DNA of 56,008 nt from NCBI GenBank assembly GCA_014191855.1, contig BJHF01000039.1, positions 1 through 56,008 of the forward strand, read 5' to 3'. The position numbers and the translations under genes were made by a program. Source of the DNA: Deltaproteobacteria bacterium (GTDB lineage Bacteria; Myxococcota_A; UBA796; SXON01). Within the stretch, counting starts at the first letter, position 1; each line of letters opens with the position of its first letter. Shown here piece by piece: positions 36,477 through 44,893 of this stretch. A model generated the notes under the pieces. That model made no database searches. It saw only the letters and a list, made by a program, of their open reading frames with translations, and was not told the origin of the DNA.

Positions 36477-37316
36477 CTACTTCCACCGATCGTGCAGCCA
36501 CAACCAGCCATGCGGCCGCATGCGGAGCTGTTCGCCGTACCAGCGATTGATGGCCTCGGTGCTCGCGATCACGTCGCCTTCGAAGTCGAGCCGCTCGAAT
36601 CGGATGGTGTGCTTTCCGATCCCCTCGCGGGACTGCCAGGCCCCGTAGAGCGGTCGCCCGGTCTTGATCACGGCAGCCGCAGCCCCGAGCGAGGTGCGCG
36701 CGGGGCGCCCCAGAAGCGGGATCGCCGGACCCTTGTTGTGGCGCTGATCCTGGACAAAATAGACGTTCCTTCCCGCCTCCAGGGCGGCGTAGCCGTCGGC
36801 CATGGTCGCGCCCGTCTCCAGCCGCTGAACGCCGTGTTCGTCGCGAAGCCGGGCGAGCAAAGCCTGAACCCAGCGGTTCGACGGGGTGCGGAAGAAGATG
36901 GTCATCGGCGTGACCTCGGCCGTGCCGAGGATCGTCGCGTCCCAGGCGCCCCCGTGCCCCGCCACCACGACCACACCGGTGAGGCCCTCCGCGCCCTCCA
37001 CCGTGACGGCAACGTTTTCGAACTGCACGAACTCAAAGTACGAGAGCACCAGGTTGTGCATCATGCGCAGCAAGGATGGGCGCGGCGGAAGATCAGGAAA
37101 CGAGGCTCTAAAATTTGCGACCGCGACGCGCTTGCGGATCGGCAGCACGAGCCACCACACCCACGCGATCACCCAGGCCAGAACGCTGGCGAGCCGCAGC
37201 GGCGTTCGGGAGGCGAGCCACACGCCGCCGTTCAACACGGCCGTGAGGAGCCCGGGCGGCGGGGCGTCGCGAGCGGGATCGACGGGGACGGCCGGCGCAC
37301 CGGGAAAGCGGGTCAT
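36477..37316 (-). CDS. Lipid A acyltransferase (LpxL/HtrB family)
   Basis: 279 aa from the ATG at 37316, which overlaps the WaaA-LpxK stop (ATGA). A hydrophobic helix (LASVLAWVIAWVWWLVLP) precedes the catalytic HGGAWD (Hx4D) near residue 118 and the substrate motif FVQDQRHNKG. Transfers the secondary acyl chain to Kdo2-lipid IVA. Genetic coupling to the Kdo transferase/LpxK fusion supports this role. Confidence 0.88.
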   Translation of the reverse strand: MTRFPGAPAVPVDPARDAPPPGLLTAVLNGGVWLASRTPLRLASVLAWVIAWVWWLVLPIRKRVAVANFRASFPDLPPRPSLLRMMHNLVLSYFEFVQFENVAVTVEGAEGLTGVVVVAGHGGAWDATILGTAEVTPMTIFFRTPSNRWVQALLARLRDEHGVQRLETGATMADGYAALEAGRNVYFVQDQRHNKGPAIPLLGRPARTSLGAAAAVIKTGRPLYGAWQSREGIGKHTIRFERLDFEGDVIASTEAINRWYGEQLRMRPHGWLWLHDRWK

Positions 37317-39361
37317 GGCCCGGCCCCGAACGCGGCGAGTCGCGACATCAACGCCGCCTCGCCCTCGTCGATCACCGGCTCGATCACCAGCGCCCAAACG
37401 CCGAAGTCGGCGGGCAAACGGGCGGCGTCCTTTTCGGTTACGATCACGTTGTAATCGTCTTTCCACGCCTCGATGGCCTGGAGGTCCCGCCAACTGAACG
37501 CGTGGTGGTCGGCGAAGCTGAGGGTCTCTTCGAGCGGAACGCCGAGCTCCCGAACCAGCCGGAAGAAACCCTCGGGCCTCGCGATCCCCGCGATGGCCAC
37601 GCACGGCCGCTTCGGTAGCGCATCCAGCGGTCTGGTCGCGCCGCGGTGCCGCCACGCGCAGGCCTCATAGTGCGCGAACACGAAGGTCGCGTCTGGCCGT
37701 GCTTCCCGCCGCACCCACGCCGGCGGAGCACCGTGGTTGCACCATACGATGTCGGCCTTGGTCAGCCACGACCTTGGCACGCGCCGCGTGCCAACGGGAA
37801 TGGGGCCCCCCCCGTCAGGCCAGCGCGCGTCGATCACGATGATCTCCAGGTCTCGTCCCACCGAGCGGGCCTGTAGCCCGTCGTCCAGGATCGCCACCTT
37901 CGCGCCAGCCTTCGCGGCCACGGCGATGGCCGCCAGGCGATCGGGTGAGCTTGCCACGGCCTGGCCCCGGCGCTCCAGCATCGCCAGCTCGTCCCCGAGC
38001 TCCGCGGCGCTCCCCGCGGTGCGGACCTCCCCTCCCCCCCGGCGCCCATATCCTCGCGAAACCACAACGCTGCCGGGCACCCGCGCCGCGATCCACGCCG
38101 CCACGGGGGTTTTCCCCGAGCCTCCCGCCGTGAGACCGCCCACGGAGATCACGGGGATCGCCGCCCGCTTCAGGGGCGTCGGACGGAGGCGCGCGGCCGC
38201 CAACCACAGCATCGCCAGGGGCCACAACGCCGGCCGCAGAGAACGCTCCGGTGGCGTCGGGGCGCCCAAGATTGGGCGGAGCGACGCAATCACCCCGGCC
38301 AGCGACGGTCTGGCGGTCGGCGCGCCCCGCGGGCGGGCGAGGGCGCGCCGGAGCGCATCCCCCAGGTTGGCCGGGGTAGCGGCAACCTCCGCGTCCACCC
38401 CCGCCCAACCCGGGGCGTTGGCGGAAACGAACGGCCCCCTCACGAGCCGGCATCCAGCCGAGGCGGCCTCCGCCGGGCTGTGCCCCCCCACGCGCTCCAC
38501 AAAGGTCCCGCCGATGAAGGCCGCGGCCGCGGCCGGATACAGCCCGCTCAGCTCGCCCAACGAGTCCAACAGCACCACCTGCGTTCCCGGAGATACAACC
38601 TCGACGACCGCGCTGCGGCGAACCCAGCGCACCCCTCGTCGCTCAAGCAAGTCCGCTACCTCATCAAACCGCGACCGTTCCCGGGGTGCGAGCACGAGGA
38701 TCGGCGGAGGATCCAGCTTGGACCAGGCATCGAGCACCGCGGCCTCCTCGCCCTCATGGGTGCTTCCCGCGATCACCGCTTCGCCCGGCCAAGAAAAGGC
38801 GCGCGCCGGCCGCGGCGCAAGGGACTTGAGGTCCACCTCCGGATGCACGACGCCGAGCCCGCTCAACAGGGCCTCCGCGACGCCAGGGAGGCGGCGCAAC
38901 CGCGCCATTCCCGGTCCCTCCCGAGGGGCGAGCCGGATCACCGGGATGCCGCGCATCCGGCACCCCGTCAACAGCGCCGGCCATAGCTCCGCTTCTACGA
39001 GGATCAGCCCCCGCGGCCGCACTCGGTCGAGCCACCGGAGCACCCAAGGCAGCACGTCCAGCGGGAGGCAGATCACCGCGTCCGCCGCGCCTTCCTGCTC
39101 CCTGGCGCTGTCGCTAGTGCAGCTCACGATGACGCGAAGCCCGGGCTCAGCGAGCCGTAGCTCCGGCAACAATGCATCCACTACGCCGCGCTCGCCCAGG
39201 CTGGCCGCGTGAAACCACACCGCCCCGGGCTCCACCTGCGCGGGCGGGTACCCCAGACGCTCGCGCGCGTGGCTACGAAGCCGTGGATGAAGCAGCGTGA
39301 TCACCGCCAGCAACGGCGACGCAACCACCCCGGCCACGATGTACGCCCAGACGAAAAACAT
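37313..39361 (-). CDS. waaA-lpxK: Fusion of Kdo transferase (WaaA) and tetraacyldisaccharide 4'-kinase (LpxK)
   Basis: 682 aa from the ATG at 39361, one continuous frame. Residues 1-365 are WaaA: membrane helix, FHAASLGERG with catalytic Glu57, LVEAELWP, GSTHEGEE and the C-terminal GGHSPAEAASAG CMP-Kdo site. Residues about 385-682 are LpxK: ISVGGLTAGGSGKTP P-loop (about 412-418), SRGYGRR, GDELAML, LDDGLQ and the late IAGIARPEGFF. The protein would phosphorylate and then glycosylate the same lipid A precursor, with domain order opposite to pathway order. No stop or frameshift separates the halves. Confidence 0.9.
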   Translation of the reverse strand: MFFVWAYIVAGVVASPLLAVITLLHPRLRSHARERLGYPPAQVEPGAVWFHAASLGERGVVDALLPELRLAEPGLRVIVSCTSDSAREQEGAADAVICLPLDVLPWVLRWLDRVRPRGLILVEAELWPALLTGCRMRGIPVIRLAPREGPGMARLRRLPGVAEALLSGLGVVHPEVDLKSLAPRPARAFSWPGEAVIAGSTHEGEEAAVLDAWSKLDPPPILVLAPRERSRFDEVADLLERRGVRWVRRSAVVEVVSPGTQVVLLDSLGELSGLYPAAAAAFIGGTFVERVGGHSPAEAASAGCRLVRGPFVSANAPGWAGVDAEVAATPANLGDALRRALARPRGAPTARPSLAGVIASLRPILGAPTPPERSLRPALWPLAMLWLAAARLRPTPLKRAAIPVISVGGLTAGGSGKTPVAAWIAARVPGSVVVSRGYGRRGGGEVRTAGSAAELGDELAMLERRGQAVASSPDRLAAIAVAAKAGAKVAILDDGLQARSVGRDLEIIVIDARWPDGGGPIPVGTRRVPRSWLTKADIVWCNHGAPPAWVRREARPDATFVFAHYEACAWRHRGATRPLDALPKRPCVAIAGIARPEGFFRLVRELGVPLEETLSFADHHAFSWRDLQAIEAWKDDYNVIVTEKDAARLPADFGVWALVIEPVIDEGEAALMSRLAAFGAGP

Positions 39362-39371
39362 GCGGGCGCGT

Positions 39372-39707
39372 TCAGCGCTCCGGCGGGGGCGGCACCCAGC
39401 CGAAGCGGGCCATGTCAATCCGATCGCCGAAGAACTCCACCCCCTCGCGCTGTAGAAGTCCGCGCTGAACCACGACGCGAACCGGATCGCCCTTGGTCGC
39501 CAGCGTGCCGTCGCTATGGATCACTCGTTGCCACGGCACATCCGTGTCGGGAGGCAGGGCCGCCATCGCGTACCCCACTTGCCGGGCCGCGCCCGGTACC
39601 CCCAAGGCCGAGGACACCTGCCCGTAGCCCATCACGCGCCCCACGGGAATCTCGCGCACGAGCGCCACCGCGCGGGTTCGGAAGTTGGGCTCGCCGCGCT
39701 TGGCCAT
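39372..39707 (-). CDS. MGMT-family alkyltransferase-like protein (ATL)
   Basis: 111 aa from the ATG at 39707. DNA-binding domain of O6-alkylguanine transferases (VGRVMGYGQVSSALGVPGAARQVG), but the active-site PCHRV is VPWQRVIHSDG: cysteine replaced by tryptophan, the defining change of ATL proteins that flag alkylated DNA for nucleotide excision repair instead of repairing it. Lies 10 nt upstream of the WaaA-LpxK gene. Confidence 0.88.
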   Translation of the reverse strand: MAKRGEPNFRTRAVALVREIPVGRVMGYGQVSSALGVPGAARQVGYAMAALPPDTDVPWQRVIHSDGTLATKGDPVRVVVQRGLLQREGVEFFGDRIDMARFGWVPPPPER

Positions 39708-39782
39708 GGACCTCCGCCGTATCAAGAAACGTCGGCGCCGGCGCACCCGCCGCGGGTTAGCCCACGCCCGCCCGAGGCCCCC

Positions 39783-41549
39783 ATGACCGAGTCCCAGAGG
39801 TACCTCCTCGACTCCATCCGTCGCTCCATCATCGGCGAAGGCCGCGTGCTGGAAACGCCGTTCGGCCCGCGGCGGGTCACCTACGCCGACTACACAGCCT
39901 CGGGAAGAAACCTTAGTTTCATCGAGGATTTTATCCGCGAAGAGGTCATGCCCCTCTACGCCAACACCCACACCGAGACCAGCGGCACGGGCGCCCAGAC
40001 CACGCGCTTCCGCGAAGATGCCCGGGCGATCATCCACGCGGCGATGGGCGGCGGTCCCGACGATGTGGTGATCTTCGCCGGAAGCGGCGCCACGGGCGCC
40101 GTCAACAAGCTGATCGACGTCCTGAACATCCGCATCCCGGCCAACCTGGAGGAGCGCTACAAGCTGCTCGCCCAGATCCCGCCGGAAGAGCGCCCCGTGG
40201 TGTTCATCGGGCCCTACGAGCACCACAGCAACGAGCTTCCCTGGCGGGAGAGCATCGCCGACGTCGTCACGATCATGGAAGACTCCGACGGGCGCATCGA
40301 CCTCGCCCAGCTGGAAGCAGAGCTTGAGCGCTACCACGCGCGACCGCTGAAGATCGGCAGCTTTTCCGGCGCCAGCAACGTGACGGGGATCGGCAGCCGC
40401 ACGGGCACGATCGCGGCCTTGCTCCACCGGCATGGCGCGCTGTCCTTCTGGGATTTTGCCGCGGCCGGCCCGTACGTGCGTATCGAGATGAACCTCAACG
40501 ACGGCAGCGCGGAAGGGCCGCTCCAATACAAGGACGCGCTGTTTGTTTCGCCCCACAAATTCGTCGGCGGCCCGGGCACCCCCGGAATCTTGATCGCCAA
40601 GCGGAAGCTGTTCACGAATCGGGTCCCCGGCACCCCGGGCGGCGGCACCGTCGCCTACGTGAACCCGACCGAGCACCGCTACATCAGCGACCCGGTTCAC
40701 CGGGAAGAAGGCGGCACTCCGGCGATCATCGAGTCGATCCGGGCCGGCCTCGTCTTCCAACTCAAGGAGAGCATCGGCTCCGACCTGATCCACGAGCGCG
40801 AAGAGAGCTTCATCCGCCGCGCCATCGCGTCCTGGGGCCAAAACCCCAAGCTCCGCATCCTCGGGAACCCCGACCTGTGGCGCCTGTGCATCGTCTCCTT
40901 CGTGGTGCGACATGGCGCCAACGTGCTGCACCACAATTTCGTGGTGGCCCTGCTCAACGACCTGTTCGGCATCCAGGCCCGCGGCGGTTGCTCCTGCGCG
41001 GGGCCCTACGGCCACCGACTGCTTGGGATCAACCTGGAGACGAGCCACGACTTCGAGTGTGCCATCGTGGAGGGGGCCGAGAGCGTGAAGCCGGGGTGGG
41101 TGCGAGTGAACTTCAACTACTTCATCTCCGAGGAGGGCTTCCAGTTTCTCCTGGACGCGGTGAACTTCATCGCCGAACACGGCTGGAAATTCCTCCCGCT
41201 CTACCGTGTGGATCTGTCCACCGGCGCGTGGCACCACCACGAGGGCCACGCGAAAGATCTCCTTCGGCTCCACGACGTGAAATTCCACGCGGGGGGCGTG
41301 GAATATCGCTCGCGCCACATGACGGAGCCCGAGTCGGTGCTGCCCCAGTATCTGGCGGAGGCGCACGCGCTCATCGCCAAGGCCGTGGCCGCGGCAAACC
41401 TGGGAGGAATCACCGACCCGGTGCTGCCACCGCGCGCCGAGCGCTTGCGCTGGTTCCCCCTCCCTGGCGAAGCCGCCAAGGAGCTGCGTGGGGAGGGCTC
41501 CTGTACCTTGTCGAAAAACCCCCTTGGCGCGGCAAGCCCGGAAGGGTGA
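39783..41549 (+). CDS. Class V aminotransferase/cysteine desulfurase-like PLP enzyme
   Basis: 588 aa from the ATG at 39783, longer than NifS/SufS (about 400). PLP-binding lysine in FVSPHKFVGGPGTPG, aldehyde-facing histidine region EHHSNELPW, DFAAAGPYV aspartate, and a RGGCSCAGPYG loop matching the cysteine-desulfurase catalytic Cys position. The C-terminal extension after about residue 500 (LPLYRVDLSTGAWHH and onward) is family-specific. Could be a desulfurase or selenocysteine lyase-like enzyme; substrate uncertain. Confidence 0.85.
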   Translation: MTESQRYLLDSIRRSIIGEGRVLETPFGPRRVTYADYTASGRNLSFIEDFIREEVMPLYANTHTETSGTGAQTTRFREDARAIIHAAMGGGPDDVVIFAGSGATGAVNKLIDVLNIRIPANLEERYKLLAQIPPEERPVVFIGPYEHHSNELPWRESIADVVTIMEDSDGRIDLAQLEAELERYHARPLKIGSFSGASNVTGIGSRTGTIAALLHRHGALSFWDFAAAGPYVRIEMNLNDGSAEGPLQYKDALFVSPHKFVGGPGTPGILIAKRKLFTNRVPGTPGGGTVAYVNPTEHRYISDPVHREEGGTPAIIESIRAGLVFQLKESIGSDLIHEREESFIRRAIASWGQNPKLRILGNPDLWRLCIVSFVVRHGANVLHHNFVVALLNDLFGIQARGGCSCAGPYGHRLLGINLETSHDFECAIVEGAESVKPGWVRVNFNYFISEEGFQFLLDAVNFIAEHGWKFLPLYRVDLSTGAWHHHEGHAKDLLRLHDVKFHAGGVEYRSRHMTEPESVLPQYLAEAHALIAKAVAAANLGGITDPVLPPRAERLRWFPLPGEAAKELRGEGSCTLSKNPLGAASPEG

Positions 41550-41558
41550 CCTCGAGCG

Positions 41559-43025
41559 TTATTCCTCCATCACCGTCATCATCCCCGCCATGCCGCCGTC
41601 GGCGTGCTCAAGGATGTGGCAGTGGTACATCCACTCCCCGGGGTTGTCGAGCGCCGACACGATCCGAACCGTGGTCCGCGGCGGGATGTCGAACGTGTCC
41701 TTCCAACCTTGCCCCTCCGCAACCGCTTCTCCGCCTACGTCCACAACCTGAAAACGATTTCCGTGGATGTGGAAGGGGTGGTGCATCTCGGATTTATTCT
41801 CCACCTCAAACGTAGCGTCTACGTCCATGGGAACGTCCACCATGGGCACGTCGGGCCACGCGGCCCCGTCGATCGTCACGGTGCCACCCATCATGTCTTC
41901 CTCAAGCACCCAGTGGTGCCCAAGGTTCTCCACCGCCGCACCCCAGGCCGGGACATCTGGGGCGGGCTGCCTCCAGCCCGCGCCGACGACTTCCCCCACC
42001 CCGTACACGAAGCTCATCACCGGGTTCTCGCCGTTTCCCATCGGATCGACCTCGATCATGTCCCCGTCTTCCTCGTGGAGCTGCACCCGCCGGTTCATCA
42101 GCCGGTAGGACTCGCCGGCCTCGCCCCTGGCCTCCACCACGACCATGTACCGCTCCCCCGGCGCCATCACGAGGTGGTCCACCGCGTAGGGCTCGGCCAG
42201 AAATCCTCCATCGGTGCCGACGACCGTCATCGTGTGCCCTTCAAGCACGAGATCCCAGTAGCGGGCGTTGCTTGAGTTCACCAAACGCAAGAGCGTCGTC
42301 TGGCCCTTCGTCCACGCCACCCGACGCCCGCTCCGGCCGTTCGCCATCAGCACGTTCCCGAGCCGCCCCATCAGCTTCATCATCGCCGTGTCGGGCGGGG
42401 CGATCTGCCAGGTGTCCTCATCGAGCAACACATCATCCAGGACCACCGGCAGGTCGCAGTCCGGTGCTACCTCGTCCGGTACGTGGAGCACTATCGGGGC
42501 GTACAGCCCCGCTTCGATGGTCGTGGCGGTGTTCATGTGGGTGTGGAACCAGTAGAATCCACCGTCGACAATCGTGTATTCGTATTCAAACGTCTCGCCG
42601 GGGCTCACCGGGTCGCCCATCATCTGCTGGATGCCATCCATCTCCGGCGTCACCCGCAGGCCGTGCCAATGGATGCTCATGTCGATGTCGGTGTCGTTCA
42701 CGAAGTGCACCCGCACCCGGTCGCCAAGCTTCGCCTCGAGCACCGGACCGGGAACGGCCTCGTTGAACGCCATACCTCCGGTGAGCGGAATCCCGGTTCC
42801 CGGGTCCCAGGCGAAGTTTGAGGCGGTGAGGTTCACCTCCACAACGTCGGGGGCGGCGTCCAGGTCGGTCATGGGCGTGAACCCGCAGGGCTCAAGGTCG
42901 GCAAGCGCCCCAGTGTCGGCCGTATCCGCCGTATCGGCGATCCCCGAGTCCGCGGCCGAATCCCCGGTCGTGCGATCAGGTTCGTCGCCATCTGTACAGG
43001 CCAGGAGCGGGAGGAGGGTGAGCAT
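41559..43025 (-). CDS. Multicopper oxidase lipoprotein
   Basis: 488 aa from the ATG at 43025, which has GGTGGAGG just upstream; lipobox LLAC followed by an Asp/Thr/Ala spacer (DTADTADTGA). All four copper motifs are present: IHWHG, FHTHM, HPFHIHG and HCHILEHADGGM with the type-1 Met. Likely periplasmic cuprous or phenol oxidase involved in copper tolerance; Met-rich patches (MMKLMG, EEDMMGG) fit copper handling. Last gene of a three-gene copper module. Confidence 0.93.
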   Translation of the reverse strand: MLTLLPLLACTDGDEPDRTTGDSAADSGIADTADTADTGALADLEPCGFTPMTDLDAAPDVVEVNLTASNFAWDPGTGIPLTGGMAFNEAVPGPVLEAKLGDRVRVHFVNDTDIDMSIHWHGLRVTPEMDGIQQMMGDPVSPGETFEYEYTIVDGGFYWFHTHMNTATTIEAGLYAPIVLHVPDEVAPDCDLPVVLDDVLLDEDTWQIAPPDTAMMKLMGRLGNVLMANGRSGRRVAWTKGQTTLLRLVNSSNARYWDLVLEGHTMTVVGTDGGFLAEPYAVDHLVMAPGERYMVVVEARGEAGESYRLMNRRVQLHEEDGDMIEVDPMGNGENPVMSFVYGVGEVVGAGWRQPAPDVPAWGAAVENLGHHWVLEEDMMGGTVTIDGAAWPDVPMVDVPMDVDATFEVENKSEMHHPFHIHGNRFQVVDVGGEAVAEGQGWKDTFDIPPRTTVRIVSALDNPGEWMYHCHILEHADGGMAGMMTVMEE

Positions 43026-43044
43026 CGCCTCCACCATAACGCCG

Positions 43045-43959
43045 TCAGAATACGACCGCGCCCACTCCCAGCGTACCGCTCAGGTTGGCTTGGTACATCG
43101 GATCGCCAACCTGCTGCACCAGCGGGCTCTGCGCCCGGGCCTGCAGGGTGATCGAGCGCATGTCTTTGGCCCACACGTTCCAGCTCGCGCCGAGCGCGAG
43201 GCTCGTGGAGAGGTAACCCGTGTTTTCGTACACCAGCGCGTCTTTTCGATCGGTGTCCTGCCACTCCTCCAAGACCGTGGCGGAGAGCACCACCGGCCCG
43301 TTTTCCTTTGGTGTCCACCTCGCCCCGAGCGATCCGTTGACCATCGCCCCGACGTAATAATTGTCCGGCGTTGGCAGGGCGGTTGACGACGCTCCCGCCG
43401 AGGCGGCGAGCGCAACGAACGGGTTGAGGCGATACACGGTCTGCGCGCCAACAACCCACCCCAGCGCGCCTTTCCCCCGGCGAACCGGGCTGTTGGTCAC
43501 GACCTCGCCCGTGGGCAGCGTAACACCACCCGAAACGCCCAGGTACCACTTGCTCATGCCGATCTTGCGCCCCCAACGCCCCATCACCGACACATCTCCG
43601 ATGCCGTTGTTGTCCACGTCCCCCGGCATCTCGTTCTCTTCGGTATGAAACATCGCCACGTACGGGAGCGCGGCCGAAACCGCGAAGCCCTTCGGCAATC
43701 CAACCGAAGCCTCCAGCTTGGCAGACTGCACAAAGTGCGGCGACATCTTCATGCCCGCCATGCTGTCACCGTGCAGATCCGTAACCAAAAATCCGCTCCA
43801 GAAGGAGGTATCTCCCGAGTATCCGCTCGTCGTGTCCAGGTTCATCATCACCTCGCCGACCCGCGCCACGTGGCCCGACGGCAGGGAGACATCGCGCGAA
43901 CACATACACGCCTGCGCCTGCGCATCACCCACGAAGGCGAGCAGCAGCATCGGTGTCAC
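43045..43959 (-). CDS. Outer-membrane beta-barrel protein of the copper module
   Basis: 304 aa with signal peptide (MTPMLLLAFVGDAQA) followed by ACMCSRD; alternating beta-strand pattern and C-terminal phenylalanine (GVGAVVF) typical of outer-membrane barrels. Located between a DUF3347 gene (4-nt overlap) and the multicopper oxidase (20-nt gap), so a role in metal passage or sensing is plausible. No specific family recognised. Confidence 0.75.
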   Translation of the reverse strand: MTPMLLLAFVGDAQAQACMCSRDVSLPSGHVARVGEVMMNLDTTSGYSGDTSFWSGFLVTDLHGDSMAGMKMSPHFVQSAKLEASVGLPKGFAVSAALPYVAMFHTEENEMPGDVDNNGIGDVSVMGRWGRKIGMSKWYLGVSGGVTLPTGEVVTNSPVRRGKGALGWVVGAQTVYRLNPFVALAASAGASSTALPTPDNYYVGAMVNGSLGARWTPKENGPVVLSATVLEEWQDTDRKDALVYENTGYLSTSLALGASWNVWAKDMRSITLQARAQSPLVQQVGDPMYQANLSGTLGVGAVVF

Positions 43960-44387
43960 TTATTCGCCGCCAACGCGGCCTGATAGGCCACCTTGATTGC
44001 CACCCCCTCCCCGCAGGTGAGCATCGACTTCCCAAAATATGGATTTGCGAGCCCGGCCTTGGCCTGCATCCAGTACTGATAATTCGGCGCCATCGGGCAT
44101 TTGTACACCTGCACCTTCTCCGCGGGCGTGAGGCCAAGCGCCAGGATGGCGGTGCGGGAGAGCTCCGCAAACGCGACCCGCATGACGACGATGTCCGTCG
44201 CGGCGGCGACCGCCCTGGCCGGAGCCAACATCAGCGGATCGAGGGTGGCATCGGCGGCCAAGGTCGTTGCGGCTGCCGCAGCCGCGGGCGCGTTGTCGGC
44301 AGCGAGGGCAGCCCGCACCGCGTCGTACTCCGCGACCGGAACGGCCGAGAACGCGGCCCCAATTAGGAGGAGGAAGGGTGCGATCAT
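43956..44387 (-). CDS. DUF3347-like periplasmic protein
   Basis: 143 aa with signal peptide (MIAPFLLLIGAAFS). Ala-rich helical region, then VYKCPMAPNYQYW and ANPYFGKSMLTCG, the DUF3347 signature found in copper-efflux (CusB-linked) proteins. Paired Cys/Met suggest metal binding. First gene of the copper module. Confidence 0.82.
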   Translation of the reverse strand: MIAPFLLLIGAAFSAVPVAEYDAVRAALAADNAPAAAAAATTLAADATLDPLMLAPARAVAAATDIVVMRVAFAELSRTAILALGLTPAEKVQVYKCPMAPNYQYWMQAKAGLANPYFGKSMLTCGEGVAIKVAYQAALAANK

Positions 44388-44437
44388 GCTTGAAACGTAC
44401 CCTGGAATCCGCTACTCGCCCATCCGGAGATCACCCG

Positions 44438-44818
44438 ATGACCCTGCTCTGGTTGGCGCTCGCCTGCTACCCGACGACGCCCGAGGATACCTCCGACGAT
44501 CCGGTCGCCGGCGAAACGTGTACCGAGCTCACCTCCGGGCGTTGGACCGTTACCGGCGCTGCGTGGAACATGGCGGACAACCCGATGGATGGCGACCTCA
44601 CGTTCGACGCCGAATCCTGCTCCTTCACCCTCGGCAACTGGGACATGCAGATGGACGATCTCCCGAGCGGCGGGGTGGTGGACGAGGCCACGGTTCAGCT
44701 CACCGGAGCCAACACGGCTTGGGACACGTGCACCGGCACGGCGGCCAGTGAAACCGAGGTGTCCGGCACCTGCGCCGACGATGGAGACGACTTCCTGATG
44801 GTGCTCAGCACGGAATGA
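44438..44818 (+). CDS. Small secreted lipoprotein
   Basis: 126 aa; signal MTLLWLALAC ends in a lipobox. Short acidic beta-rich body with four cysteines beyond the lipid anchor (GETCTEL, ESCSFTL, DTCTGTA, GTCADD) that may form disulfides. GGAG about 10 nt upstream of the ATG. Function unknown. Confidence 0.7.
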   Translation: MTLLWLALACYPTTPEDTSDDPVAGETCTELTSGRWTVTGAAWNMADNPMDGDLTFDAESCSFTLGNWDMQMDDLPSGGVVDEATVQLTGANTAWDTCTGTAASETEVSGTCADDGDDFLMVLSTE

Positions 44819-44893
44819 GCGACAGGGCGATGCGCGCAGCCTGTTCGCGAGGTCAGGCGTTCGCCGCGGCGCATCGCGCGGCGCCCGATGGAG

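Noticed and set aside
39708..41366. Minus-strand extension upstream of the ATL gene (part of a 664-codon frame)
   Set aside because: It runs antisense through the class V aminotransferase; the ATL domain and its ATG at 39707 explain the real gene.
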